From the NCBI GenBank assembly GCA_963682025.1, contig OY821517.1, forward strand, positions 296,656,844 to 296,720,843: a DNA stretch of 64,000 bases, written 5' to 3'. Every line of letters starts with the position of its first letter. The stretch's first letter is position 1. The stretch is from Cordilura impudica (Eukaryota > Arthropoda > Insecta > Diptera > Scathophagidae). The notes under the pieces are model-generated. The model was not told the origin of the DNA. It did no database searches and was given only the letters and a program-made list of their open reading frames with translations. Of this stretch, positions 12,089 through 24,315 are shown piece after piece. The position numbers were made by a program, and so were the translations under genes.

Positions 12089-12363
12089 ATATACATATCG
12101 TCGTTCGTAAATTATTGTGTTCTATATGCTTTTTGTTAAAGTTTAGTTGCTAAAGTTTAGTTGCTAATTAAAAAAAACTGAACCGATAAAATTGTTGCGA
12201 CCTTCCTACCAAGGAAAGTACTATAGTTTGTGGTTTTTTCTGTTTAAACAAAAATCCTCCTTGAAAACGCCTCTAAGCGTAAGAACTATTAGAACTTAAA
12301 CATGGGTTAATCAAAAAAAATCATATGGAACACAATAACTTACGAACGACGATATATGCATGC
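12089..12363. mobile_element. MITE with ~38-base terminal inverted repeats
   Basis: CATATCGTCGTTCGTAA near 12,093 recurs inverted as TTACGAACGACGATATATG at about 12,340-12,358. Pairing continues inward through TTATTGTGTTC and ATATG. The ~190-base interior is non-coding. A TA duplication is possible but the flanks are too AT-rich to be sure. Confidence 0.65.
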
Positions 12364-12395
12364 GTTTCCAGTTATGTGACATAACCTCTCGTTTA

Positions 12396-13156
12396 ATTAT
12401 ACCCTATAATGACTTTGTGCTGCTGTTTGTAACAACCAAAAATATTTGACCTAGACCCATCTTTAATTATACCGATCGAAACAGAATCAATTTCTGAGTT
12501 GATTTAACAATGTCCGTCCGTCCGTCCGTCCGTCCGTCTGTGTGTCCATGTAAAGTTTGTAATCAAACTGCAGGTCGCAAATATGAATATATTTTGATAA
12601 AATTTGGTATATAAGCTCTTATCGGCCATGGGATGAACGCTATTGAAATTGGTGAGAATCGGTCCATGTTCAGACCTAGCCCCCATACAAATTACCCATA
12701 TGAAATCGACATAAATTGCCATAAGATCCAAATTGTCATATAGATCTTACTCAAATTGGGTTTGTATGCGTTCATTACATCCACTAATGAGTAGTCCAAA
12801 AATGATCCCTTTGACCCCATATAGAGCTGCTGCCCGATCTTGACTTAAATCTATTAAAAAACAAAAATATTGCACTGATTCTTCTCAAATTTGTATATAT
12901 TTTTGCACAATACAAGAGACTTTACCAAACATGATCAGGATCGGTCCATTTTTGGACCTAGTCCTTATATAGATATAGCATCCGATATGAACTTTTTCAT
13001 ATCTGCAGCCAAAAAAATTAATTAAAATCCCACTCAAATTTGGTTTTTGCTTATTTTCTATGTCCTGTTAGTTGGGCCTAAGAGATAGGGTTTCTAAACG
13101 CATGGTATAGGGTATCGTATAGTCGGTCTAGACCGACTATAATTTTCTTACTTGTT
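12396..13156 (+). mobile_element. Family A copy 3
   Basis: Nearly complete, ending in the intact 24-base palindrome and CTTACTTGT. The 5' hairpin is deleted (TATACCCTATAATGAC instead of TATACCCTATACCACTATGT). Carries six GTCC units. Confidence 0.85.
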
Positions 13157-13599
13157 TAAATTTCAATTTGTGTTTAAATAATAAAATTTATATTTTAAAA
13201 CTCAATCCGATGTCTTCTAAGTTTCAAGGTATTATTTCCGACGTTTAAATATTATTTTCTGAAATTCAATTGATGTTTTATAATTTATGATTGGAAATCT
13301 GAATTACAGTTTTTAGAATTGATATTTTCTTAAATTTGAATGGAAAATTTAAAAGGTGCACTTTTGTATTTATGTCAATAGTAATGCCTTAGTAATTGTC
13401 AACAATTTTTAAAAATTATATGTAATCGCAATGGAATATTTTGTTGGTAAAGCAGAATAATAATTTTATATAACTACGTAGAACTATTTTTAAAGCAAAA
13501 AAAACTCATTGCTTCTTCTTTACTCAGCTTTGTGTATACTTTTAACATTGTTGTGTTTGATATCTAATTAAAAATGTTGACATTCATGTTAGTGCAAAA
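13157..13599. other. Unassigned AT-rich interval
   Basis: No recognised feature. Confidence 0.35.
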
Positions 13600-15066
13600 G
13601 AAGTGAATTTTCCCTAAAACAATATATTGCACAATTTTGTACAAATAAAATAATATACCGATTTATTTCTAACATGCAGTTATTATGGATAGAATATATG
13701 TATATTATTTTTTTATTTAATGTATATATGTATATGAAAATATTACACTGTTGGCCTGGGTAACTCCCTTGCCGAGAAATTCAGATTTTTGAAATAAAAA
13801 AAGCCAACCAAGTTGTCGTTTTTTTTATAACATTCGGTTTATTTATAGAGCTCCCTGCTCGTCAGACTGAGTAATTTAACTAACTAAAAAAAAGATTTCT
13901 TAAAAACTAAAGCCATGAGGGCAAGAAGGTGGTGTTAGCATACAAAAAAGGCTTAACGAAAGCCGAGTGACGACTTTCGTTTTAACTCAAATTATATGTA
14001 TGTGTATAAAATATAAATTTTGCCAGTGTTGGTATAAATTCAAAAATACACTGGTCAAAATGTCTATTATATATATAGAAATAACAAGTAAGAAAATTAT
14101 AGTCGGTCTAGACCGACTATACGATACCCTGTAGCATGCGTTTAGAGACCCTATCTCTCAGGCCCAACTAACTGGATATAGAAAATAAGCATAAACCTAA
14201 TTTGAGTGGAATTTTTATTAATTTTTTCAGCTGCAGATATGAAAAAGTTCATATCGGATGCTATATCTATATGGGGACTAGGCCCAAAAATGGACCGATC
14301 CTGACCATGTTTGGTAAAGTCTCTTGCATTTTGCAAAAATATATACAAACAAAATTTGAGAAGAACCAGTGCAATATTTTTGTTTTTTGATAGATTTAAG
14401 TGAAGATCGGGAAGCAACTCTATATGGGGCCTATGACTAAGAGTTGTCCAATAGGGATCATTTTTGGACTACTGATTAGTGGATGTAATATATACATACA
14501 AACCCAATTTGACTAAGATTTGTATGATAACTTGGATCTTATGGCAATATATGTTGATTTCAAAAGGGTCATTTGTATGGGGGCTAGGTCTGACCATGGA
14601 CCGATACTCACAAATTTCAATAGTGTTCATCCCATGGCTGATAAAAGATCAAACACCAAATTTCGTCAAATTATATTTATATTTGCGACCTGCAGTTTGA
14701 TTACAAGCTTTACATGGACACACAGACAGACGGACGGACGGACATCGTTAAATCGAATCAGATAGTGATTCTGATTCGATCGGTATAATTGAAGATGGGT
14801 GTAGGTCAAATATTTTTGGTTGTTACAAACAGCAGCACAAAGTCAAACCACATAGTGGTATAGGGTACCCTACCTGCCCGATTGAAGCCGTCATCGTGAT
14901 TTCCACAGATGGTCAGACAGACATCGCTATATCAACTCCGCTTGTTATAAGGATCACAAATAAATTTTATGGGGCCCGAAATTTTTTTTCTATTTATAAC
15001 AAGCGGAATGACAAGCTCATATTTACCCTCTGCATACTGGGGTGGAGGGAGAAATTACTCTCTCCT
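13600..15066 (+). mobile_element. Family Z (mini-me-like) copy split by family A
   Basis: 13,600-13,760 matches 61,620-61,740 (AATATACCGATTTATTT, TTATTATGGATA) and 14,869-15,066 matches 62,265-62,455 (GAAGCCGTCATCGTGATTT, CTCCGCTTGTTATAAGGATC, CGGAATGACAAGCTCAT, TACCCTCTGCA). Family A copy 4 lies between the two halves. The part at 13,760-14,082 is not clearly matched. Confidence 0.55.
14083..14868 (-). mobile_element. Family A copy 4, full length
   Basis: AACAAGTAAGAAAATTATAG, perfect palindrome, then (GACG)n near 14,731 and CCACATAGTGGTATAGGGTA at the far end. The two long frames inside recur in other copies and are discussed under rejected items. Confidence 0.9.
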
Positions 15067-16079
15067 AAAATAAGTGACAACCGCTGAAAAAAATTCTCAT
15101 TAATTTATAATTTGATTTATGAAAAACGATGAAAGGTCATATATGGGCCAAAAGTGTTAATGAACGTACTGTTATGATTTTCATTCTACATAAGTGCCCC
15201 TTAGGTACTCAATCACATCATTATGTAAAGATTTATTTAAAGATTTAATCGATTTTAATACCTTGAGGAGTTAACAAAACAAAGTCAAAATTTGTCTAAC
15301 AAACAAACATTTGATATGTGTCTATAACATGTTATGAAAATCCCTGTAGTCCCTCATGATGTAAATAATAAAAGAGTGAAGCATCCTTAATACTGACATA
15401 TGATATATGAGTCCATTACCTTTGCAATAAACGTATATTACATATATTTTGATCGACTTAAACCTTTTGGTTTTATGAATATATTCTAGGGAATGTAGCA
15501 TCCTTGATAACCTTTATATTTCCAGCATTCATTTTAATATGTCAAAAAAACAAAATAAGAAAAAAAAACATACATTTTCGTAAAATATTAAGTGGCACAA
15601 CAATGTCATTTGAATGAGGTACATCGGTGTCAAAATATTTGGATTTCAAAATTATTACACTCAACACTACACACAAAACACACACTATTACGATATAACA
15701 CTTCAATGATTTAGTAGAAAAAATGTCACACTTCACTGGTTGTAATGCGCAGTATGCTCGAAGAGTTTAGGTATTTTTTTATGGCTAAAGTTATAAATGT
15801 TTCAGTTGCTCTGCATAATTAAGATGGTCATAAGTACTTGCTCGATAAAGCCGCTAAAATATCATTTAATATGATCCTCATACTTTTTAAATAATAAAGG
15901 TTAATACCAAGCTCACTGAGGATAGGTGTAGTACAAAACCGTAACATGACCTATATTAAGGGATTTTTAGTTCTTTTTGAGTTTAACTCTGGCTCCATAT
16001 AGGTAGTTAATTGTAATTAAATTATATATTTTAAAATTTTTTACATTATGTAATTTGCCAAAGTTCATTGCAACATACT
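15067..16079. other. Unassigned AT-rich interval
   Basis: No coding motif or repeat end seen. The 64-codon minus-strand frame near 15,542-15,736 is hydrophobic but looks like chance. Confidence 0.35.
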
Positions 16080-17642
16080 ATCATTGTTAAATACAGTAAA
16101 ATCACTAATTATCTCCAAAATAAACTATGCGATCTCTATGTTTGGATACTCACCAAAATCTCTACTCAGAAAAATCAGCTCAATTTTACATTCGGCTATT
16201 CGGGCTACTCTTGGTGCACTTCATTCCAAACCGATTAGCAATATGCTATTCGAATCAAATATCAATGACATTTTAATTCAACTGTACTTCACTACCAGTT
16301 ATCTAGTTAACTCTCTTATGTTTTGCAATAATAGCCCACTACTTAAAATAGTCAAAATCCAAAAAAATATGTAGAATCCCATCCACCATCAGTAAAATTT
16401 TCGAAAACTGCTCCGAATTAGATTTATCACTTAATCGTGTAAAAACATCTTCTCCAACTAATCCTCCGTGGAACCTAAGAGTTGATTCTATAGATGTTTC
16501 TCTTCACTTACACATGAAAGACAAAACTTTGCCCATTCAATACCAATGGTTATTCCGTAATGTTGTTGAGAGATTTAACGACTATAAACAGATGGTTCTC
16601 AATTCGGAAAAACCACAACATATTCAGTTACTTTTGAACATAAGCCAATTAAGATCTCACTATTACCGGACTTTAGCTCCATATTTTCCGCCGAAATTAT
16701 AGCAATTCATGAAGCAGTAAATTTTGTTAAAAGTAGAAGAGGAAAATTTGTTATATGAACAGATTCGTTATCAGCTCTAAATGCCATATCTAATGTTAAT
16801 AATAACAATTGCTATGTAATTGGAATAAGAGAATTGATTAGAAAATATCCTAAAATAGTTCTTTTATTGGTACCAGGTCATATGGGAATTGTTGGAAATG
16901 AGTTTGCGGATATAACTGCAAAACAAGGCATTAAATACCCACTGTTGAAAAGTCCAAATTTAAATATTAGTGATATCAAGAAAGAACTAAAAAACAATTC
17001 ATACAAAAACATAATTCCATTTGGGATAAATCTAATATGTGGTATGCGGGAAAAACAAATATTCAACAATGGATGGAAACCAATAGAGATGTCAAAAGAC
17101 TTAACTTAATCAAATTCCTACGATTACGACTAGGTCACACCAGATGTACTCATGGACATTTAATAAACAGAAGCGACCCATTACTTGGCAATTGTGACCA
17201 AAGTACAACAATAACCATAAAACATATTATATCCGATTGTCCCCTATACCTACATGAAAGATATACAATTTTTGCTTGTACCGATCCTCTCCACACACTT
17301 TCCTATCCCTCTTATGAAAACATAAAAAAACTTATTAGATTTATAAAATTAACAAATTTATATCACTTAATATAAAACACTGTAACTGCCATTCTGATAT
17401 AAGTATATATACCTGTACATGTGTAAACTTATAACTTTTGAATCCATTTATATCCTCCTATTACCCTTTTCGATGATATACATATTCAATTTTGATCATT
17501 TAAAAAAAAATAATATATTTGTTTCTTCCCATCTATTCATCATTTTCTATAAGCTTCAGGCCTAGTTGCTATAGCTTTATAAGTTTAAACATTAAAAAAT
17601 AATTTTTTTTTAGTGCAAAATTATAAATAAATAAATAAATTT
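16080..17642 (+). pseudogene. 5'-truncated I-clade-like LINE: RT C-terminus and RNase H remnants
   Basis: Successive frames on the plus strand give the end of a reverse transcriptase (LLNTVKSLIISKINYAIS, FGYSP), then PPWNLRVDSIDVSLHLH. RNase H pieces follow: FSAEIIAIHEAV, TDSLSALNAI (catalytic Asp) and LLVPGHMGIVGNEFAD (His and Asp), and last a basic tail with LRLGHTRCTHGHLI and IKHIISDCP. RNase H placed after RT is typical of the I group of non-LTR retrotransposons, where it removes the RNA template. Three or more frameshifts and a TGA before TDSLS kill it, and the first RNase H Asp (YTDGS-type) is not visible. The 3' end is A-rich with (TAAA)n near 17,620-17,640. The 5' part is missing. Confidence 0.8.
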
Positions 17643-18136
17643 CCCAAAGTGCTGCAGGGACTCTGAAAATGACCACTGATTGGCCTGAAATTAGACATGT
17701 AGTATTTATGAGTTTATATATTTCAATAGATCCCACTTCGAGCTGAAGCGAAATTCGAACAATTGCTAATTCGTTCCAACCACACTAACATACAGCTTCG
17801 GATGAGACGAATCTTTAGTACCCTACACTATTTTAATACAGTTACCTATACTTAACCCTAATACCATTTTAAACTCAACTTATTGCTTTACTTTTTTGTA
17901 GAGTATTTATTGTGATTTCTTTGTGATTATTATTTGCTTATAAAAATAATGATGGGTTTATAGACTTAACTTTTATCTGAAAATTTCCATTATTTTTCTA
18001 CTAACTTGCCATTACTGGGTTATTCAGAAAAAAGCACGATTTTAGTAATTTTATTTTTTTATTCGTAGTAGTCTAAAGTTAAATGCTTTAATTTATACAC
18101 ATTTCTTCTTGTTTCCTAAGTACTTATTTATAATAA
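17643..18136. other. Unassigned interval
   Basis: No recognised feature. Confidence 0.35.
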
Positions 18137-18230
18137 CTAGTAGAGCCCAGCCTTCGAAATTCGAGTGCATATTCTAAAAAGTTTTATTTTTTCATTCATA
18201 AATAATTTCATAAGATCCTAGAGCTGTGCT
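18137..18230 (-). mobile_element. Helitron family B, 3'-end fragment
   Basis: Minus strand ends GCACTCGAATTTCGAAGGC, TGGGCTCTA, CTAG then T. Confidence 0.5.
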
Positions 18231-18991
18231 ACTCAAGCTTTGCCAATTCACAGTTCAAAACAAATTTGCTAATGGTGTATAGTTTTTTATTTGAAAATTA
18301 AATATGTTTTAGTAGCAATTTTAAATGAATTTTACCCAAAAAAAAATTACAGATGGTGCACATCTGTAAATATGGTGAACATCTTCAAAGAAGTACCTTT
18401 TAAATGGTATATTCTTTTTCAAAATCGGTTGGTAATTGAAGCTGTAGAATATGTCACAAGAAATTGCCTTGCCTATTAATAATATTATAGATATTTAAGT
18501 TTTCAAATTTGACTAAGATGGTTAATTTAGCGAAAGTGGCTAAAAATTGTTTTTCATTGGCCAAAATTCTGTAACTTTTGAACCGATCAAACAATTTTAG
18601 TAATTTTTTCTCTGAAGGGTAGACACTTAGTTCAGCTCAAGCCTGTTTTAATCCCATTAAAATTGATTGAGCACTTTTTAAGAAATTCTAGGTCAAAATG
18701 GAACTTTTCATTATTTTTTTAACTTTTAGCGTGAACTATGAGTTTTTTTAATTTTTTTTTTATTAAAAAATGGTATATTTGGATTTTAATAATAATTAAA
18801 AGCATTTTTTGTAATAATGGTATTATTTTTAATGTTTTCACTCAAAAAAATTTTTACACTAAAAAAAAATTAAATCAACTGGAAATTTTGCTGTTACAAC
18901 GGAAAAATTAAAAATTTTTGCTGCCAAAACTGCAAAACTGTTTTACACTCAAAGAATATTTCAACTTAAAAAAGCGTTAGTATAATAGCGT
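18231..18991. other. Unassigned AT-rich interval
   Basis: No recognised feature. Confidence 0.35.
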
Positions 18992-19368
18992 TCTATAATA
19001 TTAATAGGCTAGGCGATTTATTGTGACCGATGTTTTATTCTACAATTTTATCCCGATTTTGACCAAACGTATATTATTTGAAAGGAATTTCTTTTTAGCC
19101 GTTTTGCAGATTTAAAGATTTTTAAATTTTTTACTTTATTTTCAGTAAATTACATTTAAAGTTGCTACTTACACATACATAAAATTATACAATGTTATGT
19201 GTGTGTTTATAAAATATGTTAATGTGCTTTTAATAGACATGAGTTTGTTTTTTGTATTAATTTGTGAATTAGCTATAATTGATTAGCATACCTTTAGGGT
19301 CTTTATTTAATGAAAAAATAAAATTTCCTAGAACTTGCACTCGCATTTCGAGGGGTAGAATCTGCTAG
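18992..19368 (+). mobile_element. Helitron family B, complete non-autonomous copy
   Basis: Begins TCTATAATATTAATAGGCTA, ends with a degenerate hairpin (GCACTCGCATTTCGAGGGG), AATCTG and CTAG before T. No coding capacity. Helitron ends are 5'-TC and CTRR-3' with a subterminal hairpin, which is what is seen. Confidence 0.8.
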
Positions 19369-19441
19369 TATTATGATTTTGATTTTGATATGAAAAAAAG
19401 TTTTTTTATTTTTTGAATCTTTCTTATTTATTAAAACATTT

Positions 19442-20188
19442 CATAGAAAATGAGCATAAACCAAATTTGAGTGGCATTTTTATTAATTTTTTTTTGGCCA
19501 CAGATATGAAAAAGTTCATATCGGATGCTATATTTATATGGGGACTAGGTCAAAAAATGGACCGATCCCGACCATATTTGGAAAAGTCACTTATATTTTC
19601 AAAAATATATACAAACCCAATTTGAGAAAAATTTGTGGAATATTTTTTTTTTCTATATAGACTAAACTGAAGATCGGGAAACAGCTCTATATGGGGCCTG
19701 TACCTAAGAATTGTCCTATAAGGTTTATTTTGGACTACAATAAACAATAATAAGCATATACGAACCCAATTTGACTGAGATCTATATGATAATTTGGATC
19801 TTATGGCAACATGGAACGAATTTCACCAATTTCAACAGCGTTCATCCTATGGCCGGTAAGAGCTTATATAACAAATTTCATCAAAACAGACGGACGGACG
19901 GACATCACTAAATCGACTCAGACCCAGTTTTTGAGATATCAGTTAAACATAGTTTTATTAAACCCAGAATTTTTCATCAATTCCTTTATGAATTTGGACA
20001 TGTCTGAAAAAATTAATTCTCAGTTTAACTAAACTAGGTTTAACTGAGATCTCAAAAACTGGATCTCAGAAAGTGATTCTGAGTCGATGGGTATAATAAA
20101 AGATGGGTCTAGGTCAAATATTTTTGGTAGTTACAAGCAGCGGCGCAAAGTCATTATACCCAAACCACATAGTGGGGTAGGGTATAAT
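19442..20188 (-). mobile_element. Family A copy 5, 3' end missing
   Basis: Starts inside the element (AAAATGAGCATAAACCAAAT), lacks the palindromic end, and runs through GACGGACGGACGGACATC to CACATAGTGGGGTAGGGTA. It is interrupted by a 142-base MITE at 19,923-20,064. Confidence 0.8.
19923..20064. mobile_element. MITE with ~45-base inverted repeats and 6-base duplication
   Basis: CCCAGTTTTTGAGATATCAG opens the insert and CTGAGATCTCAAAAACTGG AT closes it. The flanking CTCAGA is present on both sides (19,917-19,922 and 20,065-20,070). Other family A copies read straight through CTCAGAAAGTGATTCTGA, giving the empty site. No coding capacity. Confidence 0.75.
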
Positions 20189-20471
20189 TAGGGATTTGAA
20201 TGGTCCTCGGCGGTTGACTAAATATTAAATATACCACTTTTTCATAATAATCTTTTCTCAAAATTTTTGCATGCAATTCTTCTAACTCTTTTTTAGCTTG
20301 AAACTAAATTAACTCATTCAACTTGACTTTAAATAAATAAATAATTTGTTTTCATAAAATTAAATTTTGTAATAAATATAATAAAATTTTACCCATTTGT
20401 TTGCATCGTAACGAAATTGGTAATTTCCAACGTAATAGATGATAAAAAAAACATTTTTCCTTCTTTCTTAA

Positions 20472-21406
20472 CCCAATTATGCCCAATGACATGATACGTC
20501 ACGTTTATCAAAGTACCGTTTTTTTTTTGTTCACATATTAGTACTCATCAATACCTCGTGGGAGATGGTGTGATCGCGTTATTTTTTGCTAGTATATTTG
20601 AGTTATTGAATTATTAATTTGTGATATTTTCATATTGACTGAATATGGGGCCACGTTTGTAAAGTAAGTAAAATTTTGTAAATTTACAAGTGAATAAATA
20701 CTATATTTTGTTTGAATTTATATTTATGAAGAGTAGCTTGATTGTTATATGTGTGAACGTTTCATTATTAAGTTTTAGTTTTGTTGTTGTGACACCTTAA
20801 AGTTTGGTGACCTATATGTAGGACATTGGGAATATTATATGCTATGTATTTTCTATAGGGGACTACGTCGATATAAATAATTTACTGGCTTCGCTAATGC
20901 AAAATAAGGTGGAAATTGTAAACAAAATCAATTTTGATAGTGATTGGGATACAGAGGATGATATCCCTCTCTCCCATATTAGAGAATACTCGTTTAAAAA
21001 CGCGAACTATTGATCAATTGTCTTTAAGGAGAAGTATCGCCAGTACCCTACTTGTTCAAAATAAAAAGATTCCGGTTCACCAAAGGGAACATCCATCGCT
21101 TAGCCTAAATAATGAATTGCGTTATTTCACAGGAAAAAAAAAAAACAAGATGTGGAGCCTGTCATCAAAAAACTTTAACTAAATGCCGAAAATGAGACAT
21201 AGGATTACATGTAAAATGTTGTGTGTCGTATAACAGCCAATGAGTCATGTGCCCAATGTCCTATATATAGGACGGCTTCAAAACCCACTTTTTTCAATAA
21301 ATTTTTAAAAACCTATAATTGCACTGTTTTTTATTTCTCATTTGCTTCCAAAATAATATAAAAGTACTTTAAAAATGATCATGCTCAAGTAATGGGCATA
21401 TCTGGG
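20472..21406 (+). mobile_element. piggyBac-like deletion derivative
   Basis: TTAA at 20,468-20,471 and 21,407-21,410 flank a 935-base insert. Terminal repeats are CCCAATTATGCCCAATGAC and, inverted, CCCAGATATGCCCATTACTT. Subterminal CCTATATGTAGGACATTGGG at about 20,812 recurs inverted at about 21,250-21,270. TTAA targets and CCC...GGG ends are standard for piggyBac. Internally only the two ends of the transposase gene remain. Confidence 0.85.
20897..21240 (+). pseudogene. piggyBac transposase remnant: acidic N-terminus fused to Cys-rich C-terminus
   Basis: ATG at 20,897 opens MQNKVEIVNKINF then the acidic DSDWDTEDDIPLSHIRE typical of piggyBac transposase N-termini, and stops at 21,011. Another frame then gives HQREHPSLSLNNELRYFTGK. 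A third gives CGACHQKTLTKCRK, a stop in place of Cys, DIGLHVKCC: the C-terminal zinc-binding cluster (CxxC ... CxxC ... HxxC) that ends piggyBac transposases. The whole catalytic DDD core is absent, so this is an internal deletion product that could be moved only by an enzyme supplied elsewhere. Confidence 0.75.
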
Positions 21407-21558
21407 TTAAATGTCGTTAAAAATATACTTAATACGGTTTTTCGCAATGGTTATAATTTTGATGGATGTTTTGTAACTATTATTATATATGTAAATTTAA
21501 GTTCATCTTAAATGGGGCAATTTTCGACTTTGTTTTTAAATTTTCCAGTTGTCAAAGT

Positions 21559-21810
21559 ACTTACAATCAGTAAATTTAGATATTGTGAATGCTTATAACC
21601 ACATCAATTTAGTTATAAATCATTTAAATTCACTACGCTGAGATGTGGTCAACGAATTTGAGAAGTTGCATCAAAAAGGTTCTTAATATGGCTAATTAAT
21701 TTGGAATCGGTCTTTAACTTCCCAGAAGAGTAGAAACGCAAAAGCATCGCTGTAAGGAATACTACAGAGCAGCATTATTTGACTTCATATTAACCTGTCA
21801 AGAACATGTA
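21559..21810 (+). pseudogene. hAT transposase C-terminal fossil (DUF4371/ZMYM-type)
   Basis: LQSVNLDIVNAYNHINLVIN, HLNSLR, a stop, DVVNEFEKLHQK. After a frame change: GIGL, a stop, LPRRVETQKHRCKEYYRAAL FDFILTCQEH. This is the 'LQ....DL..A..HI..V...L...R' and 'PR....Q..R....EYYR..IF.P.LD' order found near the C-terminus of hAT transposases of the 52K-repressor/ZMYM type. Two stops and a frameshift show decay. Confidence 0.55.
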
Positions 21811-23974
21811 TTTTTTTTTACCAAAAAAAAGTGTCAGATCAATTTTATCGTCGCCGCGAGTCTGCCAGCAAAGTCTCATCTGGACTGGATCGCAAATAGA
21901 CAAGCAGACACTACGAGTTAATATAAAGGGAGTCAAAATAAATTCAACCTCGCATCGAGTGGCTTATTTGGCAAATATTATCCAAGTATTCCAATGGATT
22001 TATGTCATGTCTGCAAATATGTTTCAATAGTTGATAAAGCCCTAAAATTTTTATACAATATGTTTTAACTTAATAAATTAATACTTAAAGTAATTTATCT
22101 CAAGATAACACTTGTGCATAGTGTACTGGTATTGTTTCTTATATATGGTAAATGTATTATGTACAGATGATGATTTTTGGCAGAAAACATGTCTTTGTTC
22201 TAAGCCATGTTATACAATTTTAATGTATTATGTATATAGTAGTTTATGCATGATACGACTTTACTTGTGTGTAAACAAAAGGAAAACATTGTCAAAAAAT
22301 ATTTTTCAGAAGCAAAATATGTGACAAGAAATATCTACGGTTTAAACGAAACGATATGCACATTATCCTATAGTGTATTCAAATATTACAAGAAGTTTCG
22401 AAGAATTTTTTACTATAACACATAACTGCAATTGTTCTGCTAGGAAGAACTGTTAAGAAACTTTTGCTTTTTACGAAAGTTTCGTACACAAAAAGTTGTG
22501 GTAAAATTCTATGAAACAAGCTGTATATTTGCAAAGTTCTAAAAATAAAACATTAAGTTTCTGACAGAAGCTTCTATTCATGAAAATTGAATTTCTGCTT
22601 TACTTTATTTGTTCGAAGACATTTTTAAACCTAAATTGCCTATTAGAATCTCTCGGCATATCTATGTTATTTTTGTTGTTTTATTTAAATTAAATTTTCA
22701 TTAACTTAATAAATTTAGTCATTTTATTTTATCAATTTTGTGCATTCCACTATCTCTATAGCCTACAGCATTTATCGGGTATTGTGCGTTTGTGTTGAAG
22801 TGTGTAAACACGAAATACCAAACTTACAGCATTGACAGTGTGAAACATTTTTGGGCTCATTGTAGGGGGGTGAGAATTTCTAGGTTAGGGTGAAACAGAA
22901 CTAGGCCAGTATAGTAAACCTCCAAAGGGTTTGGCGTTCTCAGGCGAAACATTTTTATGACTTTTCACATTTATTAAGCTGTAACTCAAAAACCATTGAT
23001 GATTTCTTTTATCATTCCACAAAGGTCGCAAAATTCAAATTTTTGGCCAAAACTGAATATTTTACATGGCCTACGATTATAATTTTGTTGTTGCAATCTA
23101 ATAGCTAAAACATCAGAGCAACCACAAATGCATTTTGTTTTTGTAAATTGCAATTTACCGTTTAACATTACAACATTAAAATTGATAAACTTCAGTCCAC
23201 TTGAAAAAATAGTTGAGTGTAGGTGTTTTTTAACATTTTTAAATATTTTCTAGTTTAAAAAAAAAAAAAATAGTAATTTGTAAAGTTTAAAATGGAAAAT
23301 AAAGCTGAAGGTATATAGTTTATTCAAAAGGTTAACACAAATTTAAAATATCTAAGGTGAAGTGAATAAATATCAATATGTTGGTGTATTATAAAATTTA
23401 TGAATTTTTTACGATTTTTAAATTTACGTAGAGTTTTAAAATTTCGGCTCAGTTCGGCTGGCATACGACTGAAAAAAAAGAAGATATTGATGTATATTTT
23501 TTATTTCACCTTAGCTTGGATTGCGGAAATTTGCTATTTTTGAGATATTCATCTTTTTATATGCCGTACACGGTGCTCTTGAAGCAACTTTTGATCGAGG
23601 GACATAGCACATCCGTTTTTTTTTTTTTCTGATTTCGGTTATTTATGTCCAAATTTTGTATTAACAATGTCCTACAAAAATGTAGCCACGGCATAGGCGA
23701 ACAACTTTTGTGAACAGAGTGATACAATCCGAGCCTGTCTAGGCACACGAAAATCACTTTGTGCCTCAAAAATCGTAATTTTTTAAGTTTTTGGGTATAC
23801 CTTGCAGGGAATCAAATTTTTTTACTACTAGTATTCCACAAGAATGTAGCCAGGGTATACGTGAATAATTTTGGAAAAATTTTACAAATTTATTAAAAAA
23901 AAAAAAAAATATATTTTTAAATTTTTATAAAAAATTGTTGTTAATTTAAAAAAAATTAAAAATTTTTTTTAGTA
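21811..23974. other. Unassigned AT-rich interval
   Basis: About 2.1 kb with no supported gene. Short frames near 22,112 and 22,986 have no motif. 'aatgtagccacggcatag' (23,680) and 'aatgtagccagggtatac' (23,842) are a local repeat pair of unknown nature. Confidence 0.4.
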
Positions 23975-24315
23975 CAGTAGGCGCTCGCAAATTAGAGCTT
24001 TCAGTAATTAGAACGTCCAGAAATTAGAATCAATGTTTGCAATACATTAAACGCTCTGAAATTCGAATTTAAAATTCTAATTTCTGAGCGTTTTTTTTTT
24101 TGTTATTTGAATACACAGGAAATCCACAATTTATTTTTATTCTGTTTGAATAAAGTAAAACTAAAAAGGGGAATCACCAAATTATATATGTTTTTCCCTA
24201 TTTGTTTTTTTTGTCGCATTTATGTACATTTTTGGCTAGTTTATTTGTGAAATTTGATACGCGTGTACATATTATTTGGCAGTCTCTATTAAATAGTGAA
24301 AGTGTATCATTTAAA

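Noticed and set aside
14151..14417. Recurring ~65-codon frame with MYIFLQNTRDFTKHDQDRSI-like wording in many family A copies
   Set aside because: It recurs because the DNA repeat is young and conserved. No ribosome-ready context or independent protein conservation is visible, and several copies break it.
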